Below, one piece after another: positions 27,481-35,511 of a DNA stretch of 64,000 bases. The stretch is from positions 62,001 through 126,000 of the forward strand of contig NZ_JAMXLR010000061.1 in the NCBI RefSeq assembly GCF_024054565.1, written 5' to 3'. This DNA comes from Aeoliella straminimaris. GTDB lineage: Bacteria; Planctomycetota; Planctomycetia; Pirellulales; Lacipirellulaceae. A model generated the notes under the pieces. It made no database searches. It was not told the DNA's origin and was given only the letters and a program-made list of their open reading frames with translations. The position numbers were made by a program, and so were the translations under genes. Numbering within the stretch: position 1 is the stretch's first letter; each line of letters begins with the position of its first letter.

Positions 27481-28404
27481 ATGGCGAAGTTTAGCGATCA
27501 ATTCCAAGCGTTTTGCGATATCGCAATCGGTCTGAAGAACGCACAAAAAGCCGACGCCATTCTGCTGTTGCTCGAACGTCCCACCGACTTCAAGCAGCTT
27601 GAAAAAGCCTTCGCCGAGGAGATGGTGGTCGTCGCGGGCGATACGAAGGCCGCCCTCGAAGGGTCCGGCGAGTCCGAGTTCGACACCATCCTGCTCAACA
27701 TGCCGGACGAGGCACCAGTTTACGAGCGGCTGACCCAGGCCCTGCTCGAAGCCGTGGCCGACGAGTACTTCGCCGAAGGCGCTTCGGTGGTGGCCGTCTA
27801 CAGTGGCTTCGAGGCCGGCGTGATCGACTCGCTCAGCCTCATCAAGCTCGACGAACATCTCGGCCGACTCACGGTTCGCGACCTCCGCCAACTGAAGACC
27901 AAGATTCCCGTCGAGACCATCAAGCTGGTGGTCGACCTGGCCGTGGAGATCGGCCGCGAAGGTCGCGAAGGCAAACCGGTCGGGTCGCTGTTCGTGGTAG
28001 GCGATCATCGCAAGACCATGAGCTTCTGCCACCCCATGGGGTTCGATCCCGTCAAGGGATACAACAAGGCCGAACGGCAACTGAACGATGCCAAGGTCCG
28101 CGATGGCGTGAAGGAAATCGCCCAAATGGACGGTGCCTTCATCGTGTCGGCCGACGCCACGATCATCGCCAGCGCCCAGCACCTCAGCGCACCGAACGTG
28201 CCGGAACTCAGTCTGCCCAAGGGAATGGGCGCCCGGCACTGGGCCGCCGCAGAGATTACCGCCGCCACGGGAGCCATTGCCATCGCCATCAGCGAATCGA
28301 ATGGCACCGTCCGCGTCTTCCAAAACGGCGAAGTCAAACTCCGCATCGAACCGTTCCGCCGCGCCATGAAGTGGAAAGCCTTCGACACCGACAGTCCGTC
28401 GTAA
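27481..28404 (+). CDS. DacZ-like diadenylate cyclase (DisA_N domain)
   Basis: 307 residues. The N-terminal ~150 residues form an alpha/beta domain of the pyruvate-kinase-C kind. The C-terminal half is a DisA_N (DAC) domain: FVVGDH, then MDGAFIVS with the catalytic Asp-Gly-Ala, then GARHWAAAEITAATG and IAISESNGTVRVF. This order, without the DisA DNA-binding part or CdaA helices, is that of archaeal DacZ. The second motif reads RHW where DisA/CdaA have RHR, which could alter ATP binding or simply be the DacZ-type variant. Expected product: cyclic di-AMP from two ATP. GGTGAAGGTGA precedes ATG 27481. Confidence 0.82.
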   Translation: MAKFSDQFQAFCDIAIGLKNAQKADAILLLLERPTDFKQLEKAFAEEMVVVAGDTKAALEGSGESEFDTILLNMPDEAPVYERLTQALLEAVADEYFAEGASVVAVYSGFEAGVIDSLSLIKLDEHLGRLTVRDLRQLKTKIPVETIKLVVDLAVEIGREGREGKPVGSLFVVGDHRKTMSFCHPMGFDPVKGYNKAERQLNDAKVRDGVKEIAQMDGAFIVSADATIIASAQHLSAPNVPELSLPKGMGARHWAAAEITAATGAIAIAISESNGTVRVFQNGEVKLRIEPFRRAMKWKAFDTDSPS

Positions 28405-28434
28405 CACGCATCCCCCACGCGCAATCTCCCCGTA

Positions 28435-28456
28435 GCCACCGTCGCCAAACGGTGGC
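28435..28456. repeat. 8-bp inverted repeat downstream of the cyclase gene
   Basis: GCCACCGT (28435-28442), six-base loop, ACGGTGGC (28449-28456). No T-run follows, so it is either a weak terminator or a copy of a REP-like palindrome. Confidence 0.6.
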
Positions 28457-28542
28457 CCCCACCACAAACGCCGCAGGGTGCCTGGGGTCGAGTTCCACGA
28501 GCCGCAGCAAACAGCCCACAATCAACTGAGCGAAGAGTCTCA

Positions 28543-28570
28543 CGGACCGCGTGGCGGTCCGGCTATTTTA
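28543..28570. terminator. Hairpin between convergent genes
   Basis: CGGACCGC (28543-28550), GTG loop, GCGGTCCG (28554-28561), followed on the plus strand by GCTATTTTA. It lies between the cyclase gene and the convergent HTH gene, whose stop is at 28563. A short T-run makes it a plausible plus-strand terminator. Confidence 0.5.
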
Positions 28571-29612
28571 GCTCGTTGGTTTTGGGACAACTTCCGGGAT
28601 CTAGATTCGTGGGCCCAAAACTCCCTGGCCCTTTCGTCGGCGACGGCTGGCAAACCGCTGCTTTTTCCGACGCTTTTGGCGACTCCGAAGAGTTTGCCCC
28701 CGCGCGTTGTTCCCCGCATGGTTCCGGGGCCGATGCAGAAGTTGACTCAGCGCGTTGTTTCCTGATCACCCCAATCAAGTCGTCGCGAAATTTCTGCAGC
28801 GCTGCCCAATCGACCACCGGGCCAGGCGCCGGCTGTTTGCCATACCGCGCCGGGTTGAGCTTCTCCAAATTCCTGGCCGACTGCTGCCACGTCTGCCCGC
28901 GCGGCGGCACCCACTTCGGCTTCGCGACCTGCCCGTCCATCGGCGGCAACGTCTCCGGCTGAGCCTCGGCCGAGACACCGGGAGGACTTGTTGTGTCATC
29001 CTTGGAAGCATCCTTCGAGGGGGCGTCGGAAGCATCTTGAACGGAGTCCGTCGCGGCATCGTTGGTGGCAAAATCGCTGGTCCTTTCACCCGCCGCATAA
29101 TCTCTCGGCCACCACGCAGGTTCGTAGGGCGGCAGGGTATCTCCCGGCTTCGCCGCCAACTCCGGCACCAGATTCACGAACGCCTGATCGATCTTCCGGC
29201 CCAGGTACGCCTCGTCCTCCCGAAACACGGCCGCACAGAGCACGGCGTCTTTCACCTGCCCGGCAAGTTTCACCAGTTCGACGCGCGTAAGCGTCACTTT
29301 ATCGGCCGCATTGGCCGCATCCCGTCGCGCTTGCCGCTCCAAACGCCGTTTCTCCTGCCGATCGAGCAACCACGCCGCCGCCCGCCAATGGGTGTCCGCC
29401 TTCCGCTGGATGGCTTGCAGCGGTTTGAGCTGCACCGCCATCTCCGCGCGACGCACGCGGAGGTCAAAATCTTCGTCAACCGTGCGCTCCCGCTTAATCG
29501 TTTTCCGATCGCAATCGACGTAGCGAGCAATGCTCGCCATGCTCATCCCGGCCGAAATCAGCGCGGTGATTTCGCCTTTTTTCACATCGTCCAACACTCG
29601 TGGTCGTGCCAT
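28563..29612 (-). CDS. HTH-containing protein, unknown
   Basis: 349 residues. ATG 29612 has CTGGAGAA upstream; a longer start at 29717 is unlikely. Residues 1-45 are a resolvase-like HTH (DVKKGEITALISAGMSMA, then IARYVDCDRKTIKRE). Then a basic helical stretch (QEKRRLERQARRDAANAA), a domain with GQVKDAVLCAAVFRED, and a ~170-residue disordered tail rich in Ser, Pro, Asp and Lys. It could be a DNA-binding regulator, or a derivative of a phage terminase small subunit; no phage genes are near. It borders the repeat zone at 29825-31529. Confidence 0.7.
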   Translation of the reverse strand: MARPRVLDDVKKGEITALISAGMSMASIARYVDCDRKTIKRERTVDEDFDLRVRRAEMAVQLKPLQAIQRKADTHWRAAAWLLDRQEKRRLERQARRDAANAADKVTLTRVELVKLAGQVKDAVLCAAVFREDEAYLGRKIDQAFVNLVPELAAKPGDTLPPYEPAWWPRDYAAGERTSDFATNDAATDSVQDASDAPSKDASKDDTTSPPGVSAEAQPETLPPMDGQVAKPKWVPPRGQTWQQSARNLEKLNPARYGKQPAPGPVVDWAALQKFRDDLIGVIRKQRAESTSASAPEPCGEQRAGANSSESPKASEKAAVCQPSPTKGPGSFGPTNLDPGSCPKTNELK

Positions 29613-29965
29613 TTTTCGGTTCTCCAGCTCTCGAGGGGAAATAAACATGCGTACAGTGCGCACCGCATCCCCGTTATACCCCGCGGAGTGTAAAAAAATG
29701 AGCGTAAACCAAGCCAAAACGCCCAGTTTTCACGTGGATACATTCGTAGCCGGATTCGCAAGAATTCGGACCGCAGCAGGGGAATTTGAACAGAAGGCAA
29801 CGAAGGAAACAAAGAAGTCGTAGGGTGGGTGGTTCCGTCGGCCGTGACAACTTGTCGTGGCAAGCGAATCTTCCCGCCGATGGGTTCACCCACCATGGCA
29901 TGGAACACACGCACAACTAGAATGCCCCCTTTTGTTTCCCTAGACAAGTATACCTGCATTGTATC
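29613..29965. other. Repeat-bearing gap upstream of the HTH gene
   Basis: 353 bp without a gene. It contains copy 1 of the GGTGGGTG palindromic element (29825-29896) and a ~60 bp AT-richer stretch next to the DUF433 gene stop. Confidence 0.6.
29825..29896 (+). repeat. GGTGGGTG palindromic element, copy 1
   Basis: 72 bp, nearly identical to 30330-30401 (about five mismatches). Its ends are imperfect inverted repeats: GTGGGTGGTTCCGTCGGC at the left and the complement of GCCGATGGGTTCACCCAC at the right. It lies 69 bp beyond the stop of the DUF433 gene. Confidence 0.85.
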
Positions 29966-30307
29966 TCAAAGTTTCCTCAGAAGATCGTTTGCATGTCGCC
30001 AAACATCCAACTTGCCTTCATCTTCCAGGGATTCAAACTCTACGGCGACATAGTCACTGGAAGTATTCAGTGAGCATCCATGACAAAATGCTATTACATT
30101 TTCAAGCATGCACATCTTGGTTGCGCAATAGCTTACGCTCGTTTCAATATCGTCACGGGACAGATAGTCGTAGACTTCGAGGTACTCCTCAAGTGGCATT
30201 TGTCCAACGGTCAGTGTTAGTACAACATCTGAACAGGTAAGTCGCGTGCCTTCGATACGAGGTTCACCAGCACAAGTATCTTTAGTGTTGACAATTCTAC
30301 GGGTCAT
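29966..30307 (-). CDS. DUF433-family protein
   Basis: 113 residues from ATG 30307 (AGGAC nine bases upstream). The N-terminal half carries the DUF433 signature: GEPRIEGTRLTCSDVV, then a short helical segment and YLSRDDIETSVSYCATKM. DUF433 proteins are small winged-HTH proteins often acting as antitoxins next to a PIN-like toxin (established for the family), but no toxin gene adjoins. The C-terminal half is Cys- and Asp/Glu-rich. GC content is visibly lower than in the flanking genes, and the gene is bracketed by two near-identical direct repeats, which suggests acquisition. Confidence 0.75.
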   Translation of the reverse strand: MTRRIVNTKDTCAGEPRIEGTRLTCSDVVLTLTVGQMPLEEYLEVYDYLSRDDIETSVSYCATKMCMLENVIAFCHGCSLNTSSDYVAVEFESLEDEGKLDVWRHANDLLRKL

Positions 30308-30329
30308 TTGCCAGGTCCTAAGTCGTATA

Positions 30330-30401
30330 GTGGGTGGTTCCGTCGGCGGTGACAACTTGTCGTGGCGAGCGCATCCACCCGCCGATGGATTCACCCACCA
30401 T
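30330..30401 (+). repeat. GGTGGGTG palindromic element, copy 2
   Basis: 72 bp, same orientation as copy 1 (29825-29896), 505 bp away. It begins 23 bp upstream of the DUF433 start codon, so it could also carry its promoter or affect its expression. Confidence 0.85.
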
Positions 30402-30418
30402 CTGCGTTTGGCTTCAAC

Positions 30419-30491
30419 GGTGGGTGAAGTGAGCCGGTGGTGAGAACCAAGGCATCGCAACACTAAATCCGGCAGGACCACCCACCCTACG
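30419..30491 (-). repeat. GGTGGGTG element, divergent inverted copy 3
   Basis: 73 bp. Read on the minus strand it starts GTAGGGTGGGTGGTCC and ends TTCACCCACC, the same termini as copy 1, while the interior is different. Same-ends, different-middle is the pattern of a small non-autonomous element family. Confidence 0.65.
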
Positions 30492-30517
30492 TTCTCGGAG
30501 CTTTACTGTATGGTGGT

Positions 30518-30554
30518 TCAAAACACTGGCGAAGTAGTGGCTGGCCAGTGCCAC
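30518..30554 (+). repeat. AGTGCCAC hairpin element, copy A
   Basis: TCAAAACACTGGCGAAG (30518-30534) is followed by a palindrome GTGGC (30537-30541) ... GTGCCAC (30548-30554). The 17-bp lead recurs with one change at 31474-31490. It lies 40 bp beyond the stop of the DUF1559 gene. Confidence 0.65.
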
Positions 30555-30593
30555 ACGGCCGTACCGGGGAAGAGCTTCGCTGCTGATACGCCC

Positions 30594-31286
30594 TCATGGG
30601 TCGACACTTCCCTGCAGGAGCTGTTTCAACTTATCGCGTTTCAGGTTCTTGGGTATATCAATGATGGTCCCATCAGCACGGATCGCTTTGATCACTCTCT
30701 TGTGATTGGAATTTAGCTTTCCCTTTCCGTACGGCGACTCTCCTTTCCAAAGGTCCTCCCATTTAAGATCTTTCGGCTGAGCCATACCGATTCCGCAACC
30801 TGACGACTCGACTACAACCACTGCGTTGTGCGGAACGTCTGCTGGATTTCCACTTTCATCTGCCGGTCTAACCAACATCAAGTACGATGTTTCATCCCAA
30901 CTGCCTTCATCAGCAGGACAGTGAAATGCGTGAACCAGAACGCTATTAAGCAAAGATTTGTTGTGTTCGCTGTCCCAAGCTTCGGACAAACGGTAGGAAA
31001 AGTAATCAAGATAATAAGTAGCACCATCGTATTCCCTCAGGATAAAGGGAAGAATGAGCATCCGCCAACTGTGCGGACCACCAGTCTCGTCTACTACCAC
31101 CGCCGGACAGCGCCCGTTCTCGCGTTCGTAAAGCTCTAAGGCTTTCGCCACCGACTCCAAATACCAAGTGCAAGACACTTCAGGTGAAGCCTCTCTACCT
31201 TCAGGTTTTTGACAGCCCGAAAGCAGGAGAACAGCGCACGAAATAAACAAGAGTGCAGAGGTACTTGTCGTTTGATCTATTCTCAT
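30594..31286 (-). CDS. DUF1559-like lipoprotein
   Basis: 230 residues from ATG 31286; a longer reading to 31322 would run into a hairpin repeat. The signal ends in a lipobox (LLLSGC, Cys24). The DUF1559 hallmark is present: a helix (VAKALELYERENGRCP) then GGPHSWRMLILPFIL, and a later region with HCPADEG. Classic DUF1559 proteins have a type IV pilin-like leader; this one has a lipoprotein signal instead, so it is a variant. Proteins of the family are very numerous in planctomycetes, of unknown role, presumably extracytoplasmic. Lower GC than the core genes. Confidence 0.8.
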   Translation of the reverse strand: MRIDQTTSTSALLFISCAVLLLSGCQKPEGREASPEVSCTWYLESVAKALELYERENGRCPAVVVDETGGPHSWRMLILPFILREYDGATYYLDYFSYRLSEAWDSEHNKSLLNSVLVHAFHCPADEGSWDETSYLMLVRPADESGNPADVPHNAVVVVESSGCGIGMAQPKDLKWEDLWKGESPYGKGKLNSNHKRVIKAIRADGTIIDIPKNLKRDKLKQLLQGSVDP

Positions 31287-31310
31287 TGTAGTAGAGCTCT
31301 CCTCGGCAGG

Positions 31311-31335
31311 GTGGCACTGCAATCCTGAGTGCCAC
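31311..31335. repeat. AGTGCCAC hairpin element, copy B
   Basis: Perfect 8-bp stem: GTGGCACT (31311-31318), nine-base loop, AGTGCCAC (31328-31335). It sits 24 bp upstream of the DUF1559 start codon. Confidence 0.7.
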
Positions 31336-31473
31336 TAATCTCTTCCAGTGTAGGCTAACTCCGTTCGGCTTGCACTCCACTACGGTCATACCATTGGTCC
31401 GAGATGGGTTAACGACCTCCGAAGGGCCGAACTCGTTTTCAGTGGGGCTCGGCGGGCTTAACTGCATGGCAGA

Positions 31474-31529
31474 TCAAAACCCTGGCGAAGGGGAGTGGCA
31501 CACGGGAGGAGTAGCGGGACCAGTGCCAC
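31474..31529 (+). repeat. AGTGCCAC hairpin element, copy C
   Basis: TCAAAACCCTGGCGAAG (31474-31490) as in copy A, then GTGGCAC (31495-31501), a 21-base loop and GTGCCAC (31523-31529). Confidence 0.65.
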
Positions 31530-31616
31530 CCCGCGTGCAAAGCACACACGGTTGACTTACACTGACGGGAGCTAGCGGCACTCACCACACCCACGTCTCC
31601 CGTGCGAGGAATCAAC

Positions 31617-33194
31617 ATGTCCGCTGAATGCGATGCCATCGTGATTGGGGGCGGTCATAACGGTCTGGTGTGCGCCTGTTATCTGGCCAGGGCTGGACTC
31701 AAGGTCGTGCTGCTGGAGAAGTACGGGTCGATCGGGGGTATGTCGAACACGGAAGAGCTGACGCTGCCCGGCTTCCATTCGGACACCCACGCCATCTGCA
31801 TTCAGTTCGCCAACTTCTCGCCGGTGCCGGACGAGTTGCAGTTGGCCGACTACGGCTACGAACTGCTGCATCCCGACCCGTGCTGGTCGCATCCGTTTCC
31901 CGATGGTCGCGGGCTGTCGGTTTATCGCGATATTGACCGGACCTGCGAAAGCATCAGCCGTTTCTCGGCACGCGACGCGGAGACCTGGCGCAGGCTCTAC
32001 CAGGAGTTCCTCGCCCAACGGGAGGCCATCAGTGCGTCGATGAACAACCCTCCCCCGTCATTCGCCGAGCTCGCTACCGAACAGCAGCCGCCGTTCGGTC
32101 CGGATCACTTCCGGCACGAGATGCAGAACCTGCGGTCCTGGTGCCATGAGACGTTCGAGGCCGAGGAAACGAAGTGCATGGCGGCGGCTTGGGGAGTGCA
32201 TGTGGGGGCCGCGCCCGACGACGTGGGTGGCGGCAGCATCGCCTGTTTGTTTTCCATGGTGGTTCAGCACTTTGGCAACAACGTGGTGAAAGGTGGCATG
32301 CGTCAACTGCCGCTGGCGCTAGCCGGCTATCTCGAGGCGCACGGTGGCAGTATCCGCGTCGACGCACCGGTGAAAAGGATTCTCACCGAAGGTGGCAAGG
32401 CCGTTGGCGTGGAACTTGCCGACGGCGAGCAGATCCACTGCAAGCAGCTGGTCGCATCGAGCGCGCATCCGCGGCACCTGGTGCTCGACTTGCTGGGCGA
32501 AGAACAGGTAGGGCCGGAGCTGGCCAATAAGATGCGGTTGTACGAGCTCGGCGACCCCGTGATGGTAGTCTATCTGGCGCTCGATCGGCCCCCCGAGTTT
32601 GCGGCCGGCTCGGCAGTGAGTCATTCCGTTTACGCGCATCCCAGCGAGCCCTCGCTGGAGTACTACTCACGCGCTTTCTCCGACGCCCGCAGCGGCCTGC
32701 TGCCGCAGCAGCCCTTCGCCCTGGTGTGCAACGACACGGCTGGCGATCCGAGTCGCGCGCCAGACGGCAAGGCGTTGATGAAGCTGGTCGTGCAACCGGT
32801 TCCCTATCGCATCGAGGGCGACGCGGCTGGACAGATCAAGGTCACGGAGTGGGACGATGCGAAGGAGCCGCTGGCCGATCGCGTGATCGAACATCTAACG
32901 AGGGACTACATCCCCGGCTTCGCCGACCGCATCCTGAAGCGGGTGGTGCACAGCCCGGTGGACATCGAGAAGTTGCTGCCGAGCGCCCTGGAAGGGACAA
33001 ACACCCACGGCGCCTTTTTGCCGTACCAGGTGGGGCGGATGCGACCGCTACCGGAACTGGGCGGGTACCGAACCCCGATCGGCAACGTTTACCTCTGCGG
33101 ATCCGGAAGCCACCCCGGCCCCGGCATCACGATGGCACCCGGCCGGAATGCCGCTCAGGTGATTTATGGGGACCTGGGGATTAAGTTCGGGTGA
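31617..33194 (+). CDS. CrtI/phytoene-desaturase-like FAD oxidoreductase
   Basis: 525 residues from ATG 31617 with GAGGA eight bases upstream. The N-terminal FAD-binding Rossmann motif is IVIGGGHNGLVCACYLARAG, followed by LEKYGSIGGM. The C-terminal FAD-contact region is NVYLCGSGSHPGPGITMAPG. This places it among CrtI/carotenoid-isomerase-like amine oxidase-fold enzymes. The substrate is unknown: no phytoene synthase or other carotenoid gene is nearby, so many redox substrates remain possible. Core-like GC content resumes with this gene. Confidence 0.85.
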   Translation: MSAECDAIVIGGGHNGLVCACYLARAGLKVVLLEKYGSIGGMSNTEELTLPGFHSDTHAICIQFANFSPVPDELQLADYGYELLHPDPCWSHPFPDGRGLSVYRDIDRTCESISRFSARDAETWRRLYQEFLAQREAISASMNNPPPSFAELATEQQPPFGPDHFRHEMQNLRSWCHETFEAEETKCMAAAWGVHVGAAPDDVGGGSIACLFSMVVQHFGNNVVKGGMRQLPLALAGYLEAHGGSIRVDAPVKRILTEGGKAVGVELADGEQIHCKQLVASSAHPRHLVLDLLGEEQVGPELANKMRLYELGDPVMVVYLALDRPPEFAAGSAVSHSVYAHPSEPSLEYYSRAFSDARSGLLPQQPFALVCNDTAGDPSRAPDGKALMKLVVQPVPYRIEGDAAGQIKVTEWDDAKEPLADRVIEHLTRDYIPGFADRILKRVVHSPVDIEKLLPSALEGTNTHGAFLPYQVGRMRPLPELGGYRTPIGNVYLCGSGSHPGPGITMAPGRNAAQVIYGDLGIKFG

Positions 33195-33262
33195 GAACGA
33201 TCTTAGGGGCGAGGTCGGACCGGGGTGTGCATTTTCCCCGAGGCCGCTGATGGGTGGATCGA

Positions 33263-34630
33263 TCACCAGCGAAGTCGCGCGACGAAACAGCAAACCCCCA
33301 ACACTGCCAGGCACAAGCTGCTCGGCTCCGGAATTGCCAGGAAGTGGTGGTCGCTTACGTAGTTGGCGAGATTCGCTCCCATGGCTCGGGCCTGGATGTC
33401 GTCGAAGTTCCAATGGATGCCGAGGTAGACGCGACTGCGACCATTTTCCTCACTCGCCTGGCTGAAGGACGTGTAGCTGCGGACCACACCCGGCAACTCG
33501 TCCGAAGTGACTTCAAACGAGATGTCGTCGGTGCCGTAGAAGTTCTCCAGGCTTTGGAACAGCGCGCCACCGAAACTCGCGTGTCCCGACAGGTAGGTGG
33601 GGAAAGGAGGCGTGAAAGGATCGATCAAAGAACCGTCGGGCGCGATGCCGCCCGGTGCGCCCAGAGGCACCCAGCCCGGGTCGGCAACCGTGTAGGGATT
33701 GCCATCTTCGTCTGCCCGGCGGATACCAGAGACGGGTCGCCAGAAGTCATTCGTAAACTTGGTGTCCCAAGCAACGATACCGGCATCGGCCACCGAGGTG
33801 GTGGCCATGGCAAACAACCTGGCGTTGTCCGACAAGCTGTTTCCCTGCTGGTCGGCCACCGTACGAAGGATCGCGTTGTACATCCGCATGGGAGTTCCCA
33901 TGCCGAGCCGATCGTACGACCAAAACAGGCCGATCTCCGTCTGCTCCGGGGTGCGAGTGGAGCTGTCCAGGGCGCCGAGCGACTTGACTTCGTCAAAGGC
34001 GTCGGTGTACTGCTGGCTGCTGAGCGCGGGAACCGCAGGCACGATCAACTGACTGGTACTCTCCAGGGCAAAGGTCTGCATGTCACCCCACTGCGGTCCC
34101 CAGGCCGTTTGACTGGCGTTCAGCGGATCGGGTTCCCAGCGTCCCGGATCGCCTTGTGGTGTATAGAGCACCATGTTGTCAAAGCCGTCCGTGGCCCTGG
34201 CGGCGACGATTTGGCTGGCCACGAGGTCGCCATACGCGATACCTTCCGCCTTGGCGGGGCTGTTCTCAATCAGGTTCAGGCTGGTTGCACGCTCGGAGTC
34301 GAGCAACGACTGTTGATCGGGGTAGATGGAGTAGAGCACTCGGTAGGCCGCTTGTATGGCGGCGGCTTCCGGGGATGCCACCTGCGGCGCGGCACCGTGC
34401 GTGAACATCTGCCGATGCCTCGGCAGGACACCATTCACGGCGTCGTAGATCGCGAGGTTCATCATCGCCATCGACCGCGACGCCATGCCTGGATTCTGAT
34501 AGTTGGAGTCCACGAGCAGAACATCCGAGGCCACGCGATTCCATTCGATGATGGTGTCGCCACCAGCATGCGCGGCGGCGAGCGCCACGCACACCGTGGC
34601 AAATACCTGAGCTGCGAACTTGCAGTGCAT
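33263..34630 (-). CDS. Exported vanadium-haloperoxidase/PAP2-like protein with PEP-CTERM tail
   Basis: 455 residues from ATG 34630. A signal peptide (VCVALAAAHAGG) is followed by a VCPO-like helical domain: NDFWRPVSGIRRAD, FPTYLSGHASFGGALF (PSGH-type phosphate/vanadate site, with S in place of P-S by one residue), and SRVYLGIHWNFDDIQA with the site His. The C-terminus is PEPSSLCLAVLGVC plus RLRW, a PEP-CTERM sorting tail. Expected: outer-surface enzyme, oxidising halides with H2O2 or a phosphatase of the same fold. Confidence 0.87.
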   Translation of the reverse strand: MHCKFAAQVFATVCVALAAAHAGGDTIIEWNRVASDVLLVDSNYQNPGMASRSMAMMNLAIYDAVNGVLPRHRQMFTHGAAPQVASPEAAAIQAAYRVLYSIYPDQQSLLDSERATSLNLIENSPAKAEGIAYGDLVASQIVAARATDGFDNMVLYTPQGDPGRWEPDPLNASQTAWGPQWGDMQTFALESTSQLIVPAVPALSSQQYTDAFDEVKSLGALDSSTRTPEQTEIGLFWSYDRLGMGTPMRMYNAILRTVADQQGNSLSDNARLFAMATTSVADAGIVAWDTKFTNDFWRPVSGIRRADEDGNPYTVADPGWVPLGAPGGIAPDGSLIDPFTPPFPTYLSGHASFGGALFQSLENFYGTDDISFEVTSDELPGVVRSYTSFSQASEENGRSRVYLGIHWNFDDIQARAMGANLANYVSDHHFLAIPEPSSLCLAVLGVCCFVARLRW

Positions 34631-34785
34631 GACTGCCTCCCCTTCGATGTCGATGGTCTTCAACCGCACGCGATATCGTGTGGTCGCCCCAGATCGAAAC
34701 AGGACCAAGCAAATAGACGCCGACCGGCAAGGTGTTGCTCGTTTTACACGCTTGTCGGCCGACGCATTTCACGTGCTAGCGGCTG

Positions 34786-35511
34786 CTAATGCGCTGCCTT
34801 GCGCGGTTTCCTTCGCCAGCACACGAGTGCCCCGATGCAGGTCGTCCCGAGCAGGAACACAGAACTTGGCTCGGGGACGGCATAATTCGAGGTCCAAAAC
34901 CAGGCGGCGGCCGTGCCAGGTCCCCCATCGGGCATGAGCCCGTACCCCAGCTGGTCGGTGTGGATCAACGTGTTGAGCAGAAACGGCGTCGAGCCCAAAG
35001 GCACCGGCGACAAACTGGCGTCGAACTGGTCGAACGGAAGAACACCTCCTTCTACGAGTGGGTAGTCGAGCGTAATGGAGAACGCTGCGTCGCCGTTGGC
35101 GTCCGTGAAGAAACCATTGGGACCGCTCGTCGACCCGGAGCCATCGTCGCCTACCAGACCCAGCGATTTTGCCGTGGGTGTTAGCGCCGAATCGGGTGTC
35201 GACGCCGCCATCGACGGGATGTCCGACACGCCGGCAAATGGAACGACATCGATGCCCGTCAACGGGCTGATGCCATCGAGCTTCATCCAGATCGACCAGA
35301 ACTGGTTGGGCACCGCGTTGCTGACGTCGATCTCCACGTCGGTGGAGCCGTTTGCCAGCGTGTAGGTCAGTTTTGCGCTGGCGTTCGGGTACCCCAGGTC
35401 GTCCATGAACACGTTGTCCATGGTCAGCGTTTGCCCCTGGACCATCGCCGCCAGGGGTAGCACCACAACCAGGGTGATTAGACGCGTAATAGTAGCAGCA
35501 CTCACTTTCAT
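34786..35511 (-). CDS. Exported PEP-CTERM protein, unknown
   Basis: 241 residues. A signal peptide (LITLVVVLPLAAMVQGQ) is followed by a Ser/Thr/Gly/Asp-rich, beta-type body. It ends in VPEPSSVFLLGTTCIGALVCWRRKPRK, split as the PEP motif, a membrane helix and a basic tail; this is the PEP-CTERM sorting signal recognised by exosortase. It follows the haloperoxidase-like gene's promoter side on the same strand (155 bp apart), so both may be displayed together. No catalytic motif. Confidence 0.8.
   Translation of the reverse strand: MKVSAATITRLITLVVVLPLAAMVQGQTLTMDNVFMDDLGYPNASAKLTYTLANGSTDVEIDVSNAVPNQFWSIWMKLDGISPLTGIDVVPFAGVSDIPSMAASTPDSALTPTAKSLGLVGDDGSGSTSGPNGFFTDANGDAAFSITLDYPLVEGGVLPFDQFDASLSPVPLGSTPFLLNTLIHTDQLGYGLMPDGGPGTAAAWFWTSNYAVPEPSSVFLLGTTCIGALVCWRRKPRKAAH

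Larger units (their letters stand above)
31287..31616. other. Repeat-bearing gap upstream of the oxidoreductase gene
   Basis: 330 bp without a gene. Holds two AGTGCCAC hairpin elements (31311-31335, 31474-31529). No clear promoter hexamers found. Confidence 0.6.

Noticed and set aside
33254..34789. A 511-codon open frame on the plus strand
   Set aside because: Antisense to the haloperoxidase-like gene with clear PAP2/VCPO motifs.
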